64,000 nt of DNA, from contig NZ_JAGINU010000001.1 of the NCBI RefSeq assembly GCF_017876315.1, forward strand, positions 558,001 to 622,000, given 5' to 3'. Shown here piece after piece: positions 1 through 7,670 of this stretch (position 1 is its first letter; each line of letters opens with the position of its first letter). The DNA is from Pseudonocardia parietis. Lineage in GTDB: Bacteria > Actinomycetota > Actinomycetes > Mycobacteriales > Pseudonocardiaceae. A program made the translations under genes and the position numbers. The notes under the pieces are model-generated. The model was not told the DNA's origin. It did no database searches and saw only the letters and a program-made list of their open reading frames with translations.

Positions 1-441
1 GTCGAGAGCCATCTGCGATCCGACGGTCACGACGACGTCGTTCGCGTCCCCCTCGACGCCCTCCTCCCGCATGACCTCGCAGATCTGCTCGCGCAACCGC
101 GGGACGCCCTGGGCCGAGCCGTACTGCAGGGCCGTCATCCCGTCGACGTCGACGAGATCGGCGACCTCGGCGGCGAGCGCCTGCAGCGGCAGGGCGGCCA
201 GGTTGGGCATCCCACCGGCCAGCGAGACGACCTCCGGCCGGCTCGCGACGGCGAACAGCGCCCGGATCTCCGACGCCGTCATCCCGGCGGTGCGGGTGGC
301 GAACCGCTCGGTCGGCGCCAGGTGCACGGGGGCGGACGACCCGGGGGCGGCGACCCGCTGGTCCTCCCCTGCCGCCGCTGCCCCCGCCGCGGCCGCGGTG
401 CGGCGGGCGTCGGGCTGCTGCGGGCGATCGGGCGAGGCCAT
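1..441 (-). CDS. PLP-dependent aminotransferase, N-terminal part (cut by window edge)
   Basis: Translation of the minus strand from the ATG at 441 stays open to base 1, so only the first 147 codons are visible. After a roughly 40-residue Ala/Pro-rich leader the protein reads FATRTAGMTASEIRALF, then SLAGGMPN and LQYGSAQGVPRLREQI, which is the N-terminal pattern of fold-type I class I/II aminotransferases of the 2-aminoadipate/MocR-like group (family knowledge). The PLP lysine lies beyond the window, so the substrate cannot be judged. A purine-rich AAGGGGAG stands just before the ATG and supports the start. The gene is divergent from the GNAT gene. Confidence 0.8.
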   Translation of the reverse strand, partial: MASPDRPQQPDARRTAAAAGAAAAGEDQRVAAPGSSAPVHLAPTERFATRTAGMTASEIRALFAVASRPEVVSLAGGMPNLAALPLQALAAEVADLVDVDGMTALQYGSAQGVPRLREQICEVMREEGVEGDANDVVVTVGSQMALD

Positions 442-715
442 CGGGGTGCTCCCCTTCGACGAGGTGAAATGGTCGCCCGAGTGTAACCGCGACGGGTGAT
501 CGGCCTGCCCTTCGTCGTGACGAACGTACCGGTGAGCCGTCCCGGGGTGACGCGAATGCGGAAATCCGCCTACGCTCGGGCGAGGCGGAGCGAGGTCATG
601 CCGGGCCGTTCCGCCGGTGCCGGGTGCGATCACGACCGTCGATCGCAGCCGGGTCCGGCCGTTCCGCGTACCTGCGCGTCTCCCGCGCCACGACGACAGC
701 CGGAGGTCGGAGTAC

Positions 716-1435
716 GTGTCCTGGCATGTGGCCGCGCTCAATCTCGACAATCTGGGCGATCTACCCAAGCGGTGTCGCAACTGCGTCTACTGGGAGCTCT
801 CCCCGAAGCCGGCCGAACAGGCCGAGAGCTACGGCACCACCGACCTGGAGAAGGAGGCCTGGCTGTCGGAGATCCTCCTCGAGTGGGGCTCCTGCGGCCG
901 GATCGTCTACGTCGGCGGTGCGCCCGCCGGGTACGTCCTGTTCGCGCCGCCGGCGTCGGTCCCCCGGGCCACGGAGATGCCGACCGGGCCGGCCAGCGCG
1001 GACGCCGTCCTCCTGACCACGATGCAGGTGCTGCCGGAGTTCGCCGGTGAGGGCCTCGGCCGGGCGCTCGCCCAGGCCGTCGTGAAGGAACTGACCCGGC
1101 GCGGCGTGCGGGCCGTCGAGGCATTCGGTGACGCCCGGCCGGGGACCGAGGCCGACTGCGTCGTCCCGGCCGACTTCCTCCGCTCGGTCGGTTTCAAGAC
1201 CGTCCGGCCACACCACCGGTGGCCGCGGCTGCGGATGGAGCTGCGGTCCGGTCTGGAGTGGAAGTCCGGCGTCGAGGCCGCACTCGAACAGCTGTTCAAC
1301 ACGATGACGATCCCGATGCAGACACCTACCCCGGTCGGCGCCCCGGCTCCCGCCCGGGCCGGTCGGTGCCAGGTGTCGTCCCTGCCCGCACCGGGCGGCA
1401 GCGGCGATCCTGGGGCGCCCGGAGCGGCTCGCTGA
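716..1435 (+). CDS. GNAT-family N-acetyltransferase (Rv3916c-like)
   Basis: A 239-residue protein. The N-terminal part has an RCRNCVYWEL motif typical of the GNAT-like proteins that sit beside parB/trx in actinobacteria. The acetyl-CoA binding segment is visible as VLPEFAGEGLGRALAQAVVKEL (residues about 105-125), with the R/Q-x-x-G-x-G/A loop represented by GEGLGRA. The GTG at 716 is preferred over an upstream GTG at 617 because GGAGG lies just upstream and because the protein then begins where the family similarity begins. The last 40 residues are a Pro/Ala-rich tail. Its acceptor substrate is unknown. The gene runs convergent to cwlM. Confidence 0.75.
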   Translation: MSWHVAALNLDNLGDLPKRCRNCVYWELSPKPAEQAESYGTTDLEKEAWLSEILLEWGSCGRIVYVGGAPAGYVLFAPPASVPRATEMPTGPASADAVLLTTMQVLPEFAGEGLGRALAQAVVKELTRRGVRAVEAFGDARPGTEADCVVPADFLRSVGFKTVRPHHRWPRLRMELRSGLEWKSGVEAALEQLFNTMTIPMQTPTPVGAPAPARAGRCQVSSLPAPGGSGDPGAPGAAR

Positions 1436-1487
1436 GCGGATGTCCGGCACGGCCGCGGGTGCCGGGGCCGGGAAGCCGGAACGGCCG

Positions 1488-2648
1488 TCAGACGGCCTGG
1501 CTGCGGTCCCTGCCGTACTCGCGGGCCAGAACGTCGTTGAACGTGAAGGTGCCGGTGGGCTGGTCGTCCTGCCCGAGCAGATAGAGCCGCTTCACGGCGA
1601 CCAGGATGCCCTCGGCGACGATGTCCCGGAACCCGGGGTCGAGCAGCTTGCGCCGGTCCCCGAGGTGGGTCAGGTACCCGGTCTCGACCCGGACGGTCGG
1701 CATCCGGGTACGGCGCACCAGTTCCCAGGTGCAGGTCTGGCTGCGGCAGTCCAGCATCGACGTCCGGGTGAGCAGTTCCCGCTGGATCAGCCCGGCGAGC
1801 GCCTCGCCCACGTTGGACGTGGTCCCCGAGCCGTTGCCGAAGTAGTAGGTGGCCAGTCCCTGCGCGTGCGGGCTGAAGCTGGCGTCGGTGTGCAGCGAGA
1901 CGACCAGATCGGCACCGACGTCGTTCGCGAACTGGGCGCGCTCGGTGTCCGGTGGGTTGCCGTTCTCCGGGCGGGAGAGCAGCGCCTCCATGCCGGTGGC
2001 GGACATCCGCCCGACCAGGCGGCGGGCCAGGTCCCACATCAGGTCGGCCTCGGTGACGCCGGCGACCTCGACGCCGCGGTCCGTGCCGCCGTGCCCGGGG
2101 TCGATGACGATCCGTTTGCCCCGCATCCGCGGGCCGGCCCGGCGGAGCCGCTCCTGCTCGCGCAGCAGGTGCGGGCGGCCGCCGGTGACCTTGCGGCCGA
2201 GCTGGCGCAGCGCACGCAGCGTCTCGGGCCCGCACACGCCGTCCGGGGTCATGCCGTAGTCGCGCTGGAAGCGGATCAGTGCCTGCTCGGTCTGCTGGTC
2301 GAACTGCCCGCTCGGGCGACCCGAGTTGTAGCCCAGCTCGAGCAGCCGCTCCTGCAGCATGGCCACGTCGTCACCGGTGGTCGGGACGGAGAGGGTGAAG
2401 GACAGCATCCGGTCACCCAGCGACCATCCCGCTTCCCGCAGGGCGCGTGCGGTGTCCGTCCCGATGATGCCGTCGGTGATGAGCCCGCGGCCCTGCTGGA
2501 ACACGCGGACGGCCTGGTCCACCTCGTCGTCGAACGCGTGCCCGTCCGGGGAGCCCGGCGGCAGGTTCGGCAGCAGACCGAGCTGCCGCAGCGTCGCTCG
2601 GATCTCGCGTACGGCAGGACCGGAGTCCCCGCGCCGGAGCAGCTGCAT
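1488..2648 (-). CDS. cwlM: CwlM-type N-acetylmuramoyl-L-alanine amidase homologue / MurA regulator
   Basis: About 386 residues. Two peptidoglycan-binding domains come first (LRRGDSGPAVREIRATL and a second DDVAMLQERLLELGY repeat), followed by an amidase_3 domain with VIDPGHGG, TEADL, SLHTDA and VETGY. In M. tuberculosis the orthologue Rv3915 is a cytoplasmic PknB substrate that activates MurA (family knowledge). No signal peptide is visible here either, in line with a cytoplasmic regulator. All four positions that bind zinc or catalyse in active amidases (His, Glu, His, Glu) appear to be present. The start at 2648 matches where homologues begin. An alternative ATG at 2726 with GAGGGAGGGG upstream would add 26 residues. 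Confidence 0.85.
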   Translation of the reverse strand: MQLLRRGDSGPAVREIRATLRQLGLLPNLPPGSPDGHAFDDEVDQAVRVFQQGRGLITDGIIGTDTARALREAGWSLGDRMLSFTLSVPTTGDDVAMLQERLLELGYNSGRPSGQFDQQTEQALIRFQRDYGMTPDGVCGPETLRALRQLGRKVTGGRPHLLREQERLRRAGPRMRGKRIVIDPGHGGTDRGVEVAGVTEADLMWDLARRLVGRMSATGMEALLSRPENGNPPDTERAQFANDVGADLVVSLHTDASFSPHAQGLATYYFGNGSGTTSNVGEALAGLIQRELLTRTSMLDCRSQTCTWELVRRTRMPTVRVETGYLTHLGDRRKLLDPGFRDIVAEGILVAVKRLYLLGQDDQPTGTFTFNDVLAREYGRDRSQAV

Positions 2649-2772
2649 GCACCCCTCGCTCGCAGTCGACAGGCGCCGCAGGACGCCTGTGATCGGTCGG
2701 TTCCACTCGGTGAACCCTCGGGCCATTGTGCCCTGCCCCTCCCTCGGAGGAGCGCAGCGGGGCGAACACGCG

Positions 2773-2802
2773 CGTGTCCCGGTTGTGATCAACCGGGACA
2801 CG
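2773..2802 (-). terminator. Intrinsic terminator hairpin downstream of trxA
   Basis: A perfect 12-bp stem (CGTGTCCCGGTT / AACCGGGACACG) with a 6-base loop, 40 bases beyond the trxA stop on the minus strand. It separates the trxB-trxA unit from cwlM, which has the same orientation. There is no clear U-tract, as is common in actinobacteria. Confidence 0.75.
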
Positions 2803-2841
2803 CAGCGTGACCTCAGTGCGCTAGGAGCGCACGAGCGATAT

Positions 2842-3165
2842 TCAGATGTGGTCGGCGAGATCCGCGAGCAGCGCGGCCTTCGGCTTGGCGCCGACGATCT
2901 GCTTCACCGGCTTGCCGCCGCTGAACAGGATCATGGTCGGGACCGACATGACCTGGTAGTCGCGGGCGACCTCGGGGTTCGCGTCGATGTCGAGCTTGGC
3001 GACGGTGAGCTTGTCGGGGTTCTCGCCGGCGATCTCGTCGAGCACCGGGGCGACCATCTTGCACGGGCCGCACCAGGTGGCCCAGAAGTCGACCAGGACG
3101 GCCTTCTCGCTCTTCAGCACGTCCTGGTCGAACGAGCCGGTGGTGACGTCGATGGTGTTGGCCAT
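2842..3165 (-). CDS. trxA: Thioredoxin
   Basis: A 107-residue protein with the classical active site WCGPC inside VDFWATWCGPCKMVAP and the cis-proline loop MSVPTMILF. It is the cytosolic dithiol reductant that is recharged by the thioredoxin reductase encoded immediately upstream, 47 bases away on the same strand. The start is supported by a GAAGGAGAAG ribosome binding site. It corresponds to M. tuberculosis trxC (Rv3914) by position. In Streptomyces and mycobacteria the trxB-trxA pair is linked to thiol stress through sigma factors such as SigR or SigM (family knowledge); no such promoter was verified here. Confidence 0.97.
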   Translation of the reverse strand: MANTIDVTTGSFDQDVLKSEKAVLVDFWATWCGPCKMVAPVLDEIAGENPDKLTVAKLDIDANPEVARDYQVMSVPTMILFSGGKPVKQIVGAKPKAALLADLADHI

Positions 3166-3212
3166 GGAGCTTCTCCTTCGGTCCTGGATCCGGTGGTCTC
3201 GGTGCGTGCGCG

Positions 3213-4217
3213 TCAGTGCGCGGTCTCGGCGACCTCGGCGGCGGGGCCGTCCCCGTAGCCGCCGCCCGCCAGCTCGGGGGTGACCGGGCGACCGGCGAGC
3301 CAGCGCTCGGCGTCGATCGCGGCCGAGCAGCCGGAGCCGGCGGCGGTGACCGCCTGGCGGTAGGTGTGGTCGACGAGGTCGCCGCAGGCGAACACGCCAG
3401 GGAGATCGGTGTAGGTGCTGCGGTCGGCGACCTTCACGTACCCCTCGTCGTCCAGCTCGACCTGGCCGCGGACCAGCTCGCTGCGCGGGTCGTGACCGAT
3501 GGCGACGAACATCCCGGTGATGTCGAGGGTGTCGGCCTCGCCGGTCACCGTGTCGCGCACCTGCAGCTGCTTGACCGAGCCCTCGCCGGTCACCTCGGTG
3601 ACCTCGGCGTTGGTCCGCCAGCGCATCTTCGGGTCGTTCTGCGCCCGCTCCAGCATGATCTTCGAGGCCCGGAACTCGTCGCGGCGGTGGATGACCGTGA
3701 CGGTCTCGGCGAACCGGGTGAGGAAGGTGGCCTCCTCCATCGCCGAGTCTCCGCCGCCGATCACCGCGATGTTCTGGTCCCGGAAGAAGAACCCGTCACA
3801 GGTGGCGCACGAGCTGACGCCGCGGCCGAGAAGCTCCTGCTCGCCCGGGACGTGCAGGTACCGCGGCGCGGCACCCATCGCGAGGATCACCGCGCGGGCG
3901 CGGAAGGTCTCCCGCCCGACCCGGACCTCCTTGATCTCGCCGTCGAGACGGACCTCGTCGACGTCCTGTGGACGCAGGTCGGCGCCGAAACGCTTGGCCT
4001 GCCCACGCATCTGCTCCATGAGCTCGGGGCCCATGATGCCGTCGGTGAAGCCCGGGTAGTTCTCGACGTCGGTCGTGGTCATCAGGGCGCCGCCGAACTG
4101 GCTGCCCTCGAACACGAGCGGGGCGAGCTGGGCCCGCGCGGCGTACACCGCGGCGGTGTAGCCGGCCGGCCCGGACCCGATGATGATCAGGTTGTGCACC
4201 GTGTCGTCGGTGGTCAC
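3213..4217 (-). CDS. trxB: Thioredoxin reductase (NADPH)
   Basis: A 334-residue flavoprotein: FAD-binding [19 protein letters not shown] at the N terminus, the redox-active disulfide SSCATCDG near residue 140, the NADPH-binding [11 protein letters not shown] and the C-terminal FAD motif [10 protein letters not shown]. It passes electrons from NADPH to the thioredoxin encoded next to it. The GTG at 4217 is chosen because AGGAGGGA lies 8 bases upstream; a longer in-frame opening to 4346 has no similarity to the family. The sigM/anti-sigma pair ends 183 bases upstream. Confidence 0.96.
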   Translation of the reverse strand: MTTDDTVHNLIIIGSGPAGYTAAVYAARAQLAPLVFEGSQFGGALMTTTDVENYPGFTDGIMGPELMEQMRGQAKRFGADLRPQDVDEVRLDGEIKEVRVGRETFRARAVILAMGAAPRYLHVPGEQELLGRGVSSCATCDGFFFRDQNIAVIGGGDSAMEEATFLTRFAETVTVIHRRDEFRASKIMLERAQNDPKMRWRTNAEVTEVTGEGSVKQLQVRDTVTGEADTLDITGMFVAIGHDPRSELVRGQVELDDEGYVKVADRSTYTDLPGVFACGDLVDHTYRQAVTAAGSGCSAAIDAERWLAGRPVTPELAGGGYGDGPAAEVAETAH

Positions 4218-4400
4218 CGGTACCGATCCCTCCTGGTGCGACCCCTTGGCGGGTGCGCGATGACGGTGCCTGCGGATCCGGCCGGGCCGGCCGTGATCCG
4301 CGTCGTGGCTGCCGTATGTCTGGAACGCGATCCTAGACAGGGGCATTCCCCGTCCGTCCCTGCGCCGAACGCGCGGTACGTCACGAGCCGTCCTGCCCGG

Positions 4401-5084
4401 TCAGGGGACGACGGCGTCGGCGAGGAGCCGGGCGGTCCCCGGCCCGCAGTCCGGCGGGACGACGACGAGGCGGTAGCGCCCCGCCTGCGGTGTCCCGAGG
4501 ACGAGCAGGACGCCCGGCTCCCCCGCCACCGGGTACGGGCGGGACGCGAGGAGTGGGGCCGCCGGGTCGGTGGCGCCGGCGACGGTGAGGCACGACCGCA
4601 CCCAGCCGGGATCGACCGCCGGGCCCGCCGGGGCGTCCGCGTCGGCCGCCGCACGCAGGAGCTCCTCCGGGCTCGCGCCGGCGACCCGGACCGGCCCGGG
4701 GTGCGCGGGGCGGAGCACCGCCACGGCGCCGAGCGCGCCGACCACGGCCGCCGCCGCGAGGACGACGCCGGCCCGGCGGACCCGCAGACCGCGTCGTCCG
4801 GGTCGGGCCGGCCCGACCGTGGAGTCGTCGAGTTCAGCGGCGATCCGGGCACGGATGCGGGTGGCGACCTCGTCGGGCATCGGCACCGGATGCAACGCCG
4901 CCGCGACCGCGTCGCGGGCGCACCGTTCGGCCTCCGACAGACTGCGGCCAGAATTCATGTCGGCTGGCCGCGAATCGTTGCCTGGTAAGCAATCGGCTGG
5001 TGGAACGCCTAATTCGTCGGAGTGACCGGAATGCGGTCCGGAACTAATGTCGGTATTACGAGAATCGGGATCTCCGGTGGTCAT
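4401..5084 (-). CDS. Probable anti-sigma-M factor (membrane protein)
   Basis: A 227-residue protein beginning with a polar N-terminal domain of about 105 residues, then a single hydrophobic segment (VVLAAAAVVGALGAVAVL) preceded by an Arg-rich stretch, then an extracytoplasmic domain of about 90 residues with two cysteines (SCLTV, PPDCGP). Its ATG overlaps the sigM stop by four bases (ATGA, 5081-5084), which indicates translational coupling. Position, coupling and one-TM topology match the Rv3912/RsmA family of SigM antagonists (inference from context). A canonical HxxxCxxC zinc anti-sigma motif is not visible. The first 45 residues are unusually Ser/Asp/Asn-rich and lower in GC than their surroundings. 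Confidence 0.7.
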   Translation of the reverse strand: MTTGDPDSRNTDISSGPHSGHSDELGVPPADCLPGNDSRPADMNSGRSLSEAERCARDAVAAALHPVPMPDEVATRIRARIAAELDDSTVGPARPGRRGLRVRRAGVVLAAAAVVGALGAVAVLRPAHPGPVRVAGASPEELLRAAADADAPAGPAVDPGWVRSCLTVAGATDPAAPLLASRPYPVAGEPGVLLVLGTPQAGRYRLVVVPPDCGPGTARLLADAVVP

Positions 5085-5599
5085 CGGCCCTCCTCCCGCA
5101 GGTGACCCAACGCCCGGGCCAGTCGCAGACGTCCGCGGGCGCACCGGCTCTTCACCGTCCCGGCCGGCACGCCGACGATGTCCGCGACCTCCGACACGGA
5201 GTAGCCGAGCCCGTCCACCAGCACCACCGCCACCCGCTGCTCGACGGGCAGCACGGCGAGCGCGTCGTCGACCGCGAGCCGGGTCACCAGCCGCCCGGCC
5301 GGGTCGGCGGCGACCGCCGGGGCGAGCGAGCGGGTGTGGCTGCGCCGGCGTCCGGCGGCCCGGATCCGGTCCACACACCCGTTGACGATGATCCGGTGCA
5401 GCCACGTCCCGGCGGTGGCGTCGCCGCGGAAGCCGGGCGAGCGCAGCGCGGCCAGGAACGCCTCCTGCACGGCGTCCTCGGCCTCCGCGGCGTCGCCCAG
5501 CATGCGCAGCGCCACCGACCAGAGCCGGTCGGCGTGGCGCCGGAAGACCTCGTCCAGGTCGGGTGCGCCGGGCACCGGTATCCGGTCGAGGGCGGTCAC
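5081..5599 (-). CDS. sigM: ECF RNA polymerase sigma factor SigM
   Basis: 172 residues with the two ECF regions: sigma2 (LDEVFRRHADRLWSVALRMLGDAAEAEDAVQEAFLAAL) and sigma4 (LPVEQRVAVVLVDGLGYSVSEVADIVGVPAGTVKSRCARGR). The location between the trxB side and the pseudokinase/DUF6049 genes matches sigM in mycobacteria and Streptomyces, and the partner anti-sigma gene is translationally coupled downstream. It likely directs a thiol/envelope-stress regulon and may control itself, but no promoter consensus was confirmed. Confidence 0.88.
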   Translation of the reverse strand: MTALDRIPVPGAPDLDEVFRRHADRLWSVALRMLGDAAEAEDAVQEAFLAALRSPGFRGDATAGTWLHRIIVNGCVDRIRAAGRRRSHTRSLAPAVAADPAGRLVTRLAVDDALAVLPVEQRVAVVLVDGLGYSVSEVADIVGVPAGTVKSRCARGRLRLARALGHLREEGR

Positions 5600-5670
5600 C
5601 GGCGCACGGTAGGCAGCCGGCGCGGCCGGTCACGGGGGTTCCGGCCGGAGCCGGTCGCGATCGCGAACCG

Positions 5671-7473
5671 CTACTGGACGGCCCGTTCGAACGAGATCTC
5701 ACCGATCGCGCTCTGGTTGTTCGCGCCCAGGGTGGTGATCCAGAGCAGGATGTTCCCGGTCGGCCGTGCCCCGTCCAGCGGGACGACGGTCTCCCCGGCC
5801 CCCAGGGTGGCCGTGCTGATCGTGTCGGTCTGCGCGAGGGACGCATCGGCGGACGGCGCCGAGCGGATCTCGACGACGGTGCCGGGGGTGGCCGAGTCGA
5901 TGGTCAGCCGGGTGATCGGCTGGGGGGAGTCGAACGACGCCATGACCCCGATGCCCGGCTTGAGCGCGGGGAACGGCTCGAAGTACCGGCTGGTCGACCA
6001 CGACGTGGCCGGGTCGCCGTCCACGGCCTGGTCGACGGCGGCGGCGTTGTCGCCGTCGCCCGCCGGGTCGAAGACCTGCACCGACACGGCCTGTACCGGG
6101 GACGCCGCGACGGCCGGCCCGGCCGGGCCCTGCGGCCCCGCGGGGACGGACGCGGCGGGCGGCAGGACCACCGGAGGCTCTCCCGAACCGCCGAACAACG
6201 CGCCCACCTGGACGCCGAGGTACCCGAGCACGATCAGCACGCCGACCGCGAGCACCGAGAGCCCCATCCGCAGGTTGCGGCGGCGCTGCGGGTCGTTGCG
6301 GGTGTCGGGCAGCCGGTCGGAGTCCTGCCAGACGTCGTCCGGGTCGGACGGGGCGCCGTCGTGCACCGGCGGGAAGAACGCCTGATCGGCGTCCTCGGCG
6401 ACGATGTCGCCCAGCATCCGGTGCAACGCGGCGGCGGTGTGCACCCGGCCCAGGCCCTCTCCGGCCTGCCCCAGCGCCCCCATGCACAGCGTGTCCAGCT
6501 CCACCGGCACCCCGGGACGCAGCTGGGACGGCGCGCGCAGCCGCCCGGCAGGTGTCCGGTCGGCCGCGACCAGCCCGGCGCGGGCGGCGTCGGCGACGGA
6601 CAGCGGCCAGCGGCGGGTCAGCAGGCCGTACAGGAGCCCGCCGAGCCCCCGGACGTCGTCCGCCGCGGACACCGACGGGCGGGGCAGCAGGAAGGCGAGC
6701 ATCGCGCGACCGTCCGGGGTGATCCGGACCCGCTGCGGGTGGTCGCACCCGAGCACGAGGCCGTGCTGGTGTGCCGCGGTCGTGGCGGCGGCGAGGCTCT
6801 CGACGGCCTTGGCCGCGCGTTGCGCGCGCACCGGCCCCTCGGCGACGGTCTCGGCCAGCGAGCGGCCGGGCACCCACTCGGCGACGGCCGCGCCCAGCAC
6901 GTCGGCGGGCAGGCCGTGCGTGCCGGCGGACAGCACGTCGAGCAGCCGGGCGCTGCCGGCGTGTTCGAAGCAGCCGGACCGGAGCGCGCGGACGATCATC
7001 TCGCCGGCCCGGGCGGTGCCCTCGGGATCGTCCGAACGGTCGTCGGCGGGCAGGCGGCGGAGCAGGGTGACGCCGACCGAACGGCGCAGCATCGTGTCCT
7101 CCGCCCGCCAGAACTCCGCGCCCGCCGCGGGATCGGAGCCGATCCGCTGGCGCAGCACGTAACGGTCGGTCAGGTTGGAACCCGCGGCGGTGCCCAGTGC
7201 GTCCCGCGCGGTGGTGAGCCGTTCGGTGGGGCGGCTCTGGGCCGGGACCTTCGAGGTCGCCTGCTCGTCCACCGGCCCGGGTTGTTCGGGGCGCCCGGGG
7301 GACGGCACGGGTGAGATCGACGACGTGGCGGGACCGGCCGGGTCGAGCGAGGGATGGCGCCCGGTCGCCTCCGGCGTCTCCGGCCGGGAGTCGGGGCGGT
7401 CGTCGGTCCGGGCAGCGCGCTCGTGGGTCTGCCCGCTCAACGGCCTCGCCCTCCCCCTGGCGCCTGGTGTCAC
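5671..7473 (-). CDS. Serine/threonine pseudokinase with extracellular domain (MviN C-terminal-like), without the MurJ flippase part
   Basis: 600 residues. A low-complexity N terminus of about 90 residues is followed by a kinase-like fold (residues about 105-370) that starts YVLRQRIGSDPAAGAEFWRAEDTMLRRSVGVTLL. Catalytic HRD and DFG motifs are not recognisable (DHPQRVRITPDGRA stands in the catalytic-loop region), so it is a pseudokinase. One transmembrane segment (LSVLAVGVLIVLGYLGVQVGALF, about 420) leads to an extracellular beta-rich domain with DGDPATSWSTSRYF, as in carbohydrate/discoidin-like modules. In M. tuberculosis the same parts form the C-terminal half of MviN (Rv3910), whose pseudokinase is a PknB substrate recruiting FhaA (family knowledge). 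A TAGGCT hexamer 11 bases before the GTG start suggests its own promoter. Confidence 0.8.
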   Translation of the reverse strand: MTPGARGRARPLSGQTHERAARTDDRPDSRPETPEATGRHPSLDPAGPATSSISPVPSPGRPEQPGPVDEQATSKVPAQSRPTERLTTARDALGTAAGSNLTDRYVLRQRIGSDPAAGAEFWRAEDTMLRRSVGVTLLRRLPADDRSDDPEGTARAGEMIVRALRSGCFEHAGSARLLDVLSAGTHGLPADVLGAAVAEWVPGRSLAETVAEGPVRAQRAAKAVESLAAATTAAHQHGLVLGCDHPQRVRITPDGRAMLAFLLPRPSVSAADDVRGLGGLLYGLLTRRWPLSVADAARAGLVAADRTPAGRLRAPSQLRPGVPVELDTLCMGALGQAGEGLGRVHTAAALHRMLGDIVAEDADQAFFPPVHDGAPSDPDDVWQDSDRLPDTRNDPQRRRNLRMGLSVLAVGVLIVLGYLGVQVGALFGGSGEPPVVLPPAASVPAGPQGPAGPAVAASPVQAVSVQVFDPAGDGDNAAAVDQAVDGDPATSWSTSRYFEPFPALKPGIGVMASFDSPQPITRLTIDSATPGTVVEIRSAPSADASLAQTDTISTATLGAGETVVPLDGARPTGNILLWITTLGANNQSAIGEISFERAVQ

Positions 7474-7670
7474 GTCGACGGTCAGCCTACGTCACCGGGT
7501 CCGATCCGGACGAGCCGAGAACGGCACCCGGTATCCCGTCAGCAATGTCATCGTCGGCTGTCGCCGAATGGTTCGTCGGTCCGCCTCGGGATTCGCCCAG
7601 CGGTCTTATTTTTGCGATGAGCGGTAATTCCATGTCGGTTGTCGGTTAGCGATGTTCTGTCGCACGGCGT

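Noticed and set aside
5563..7314. Plus-strand ORF opposite the pseudokinase gene
   Set aside because: It is a shadow frame without similarity, and the minus-strand gene has a coherent domain order.
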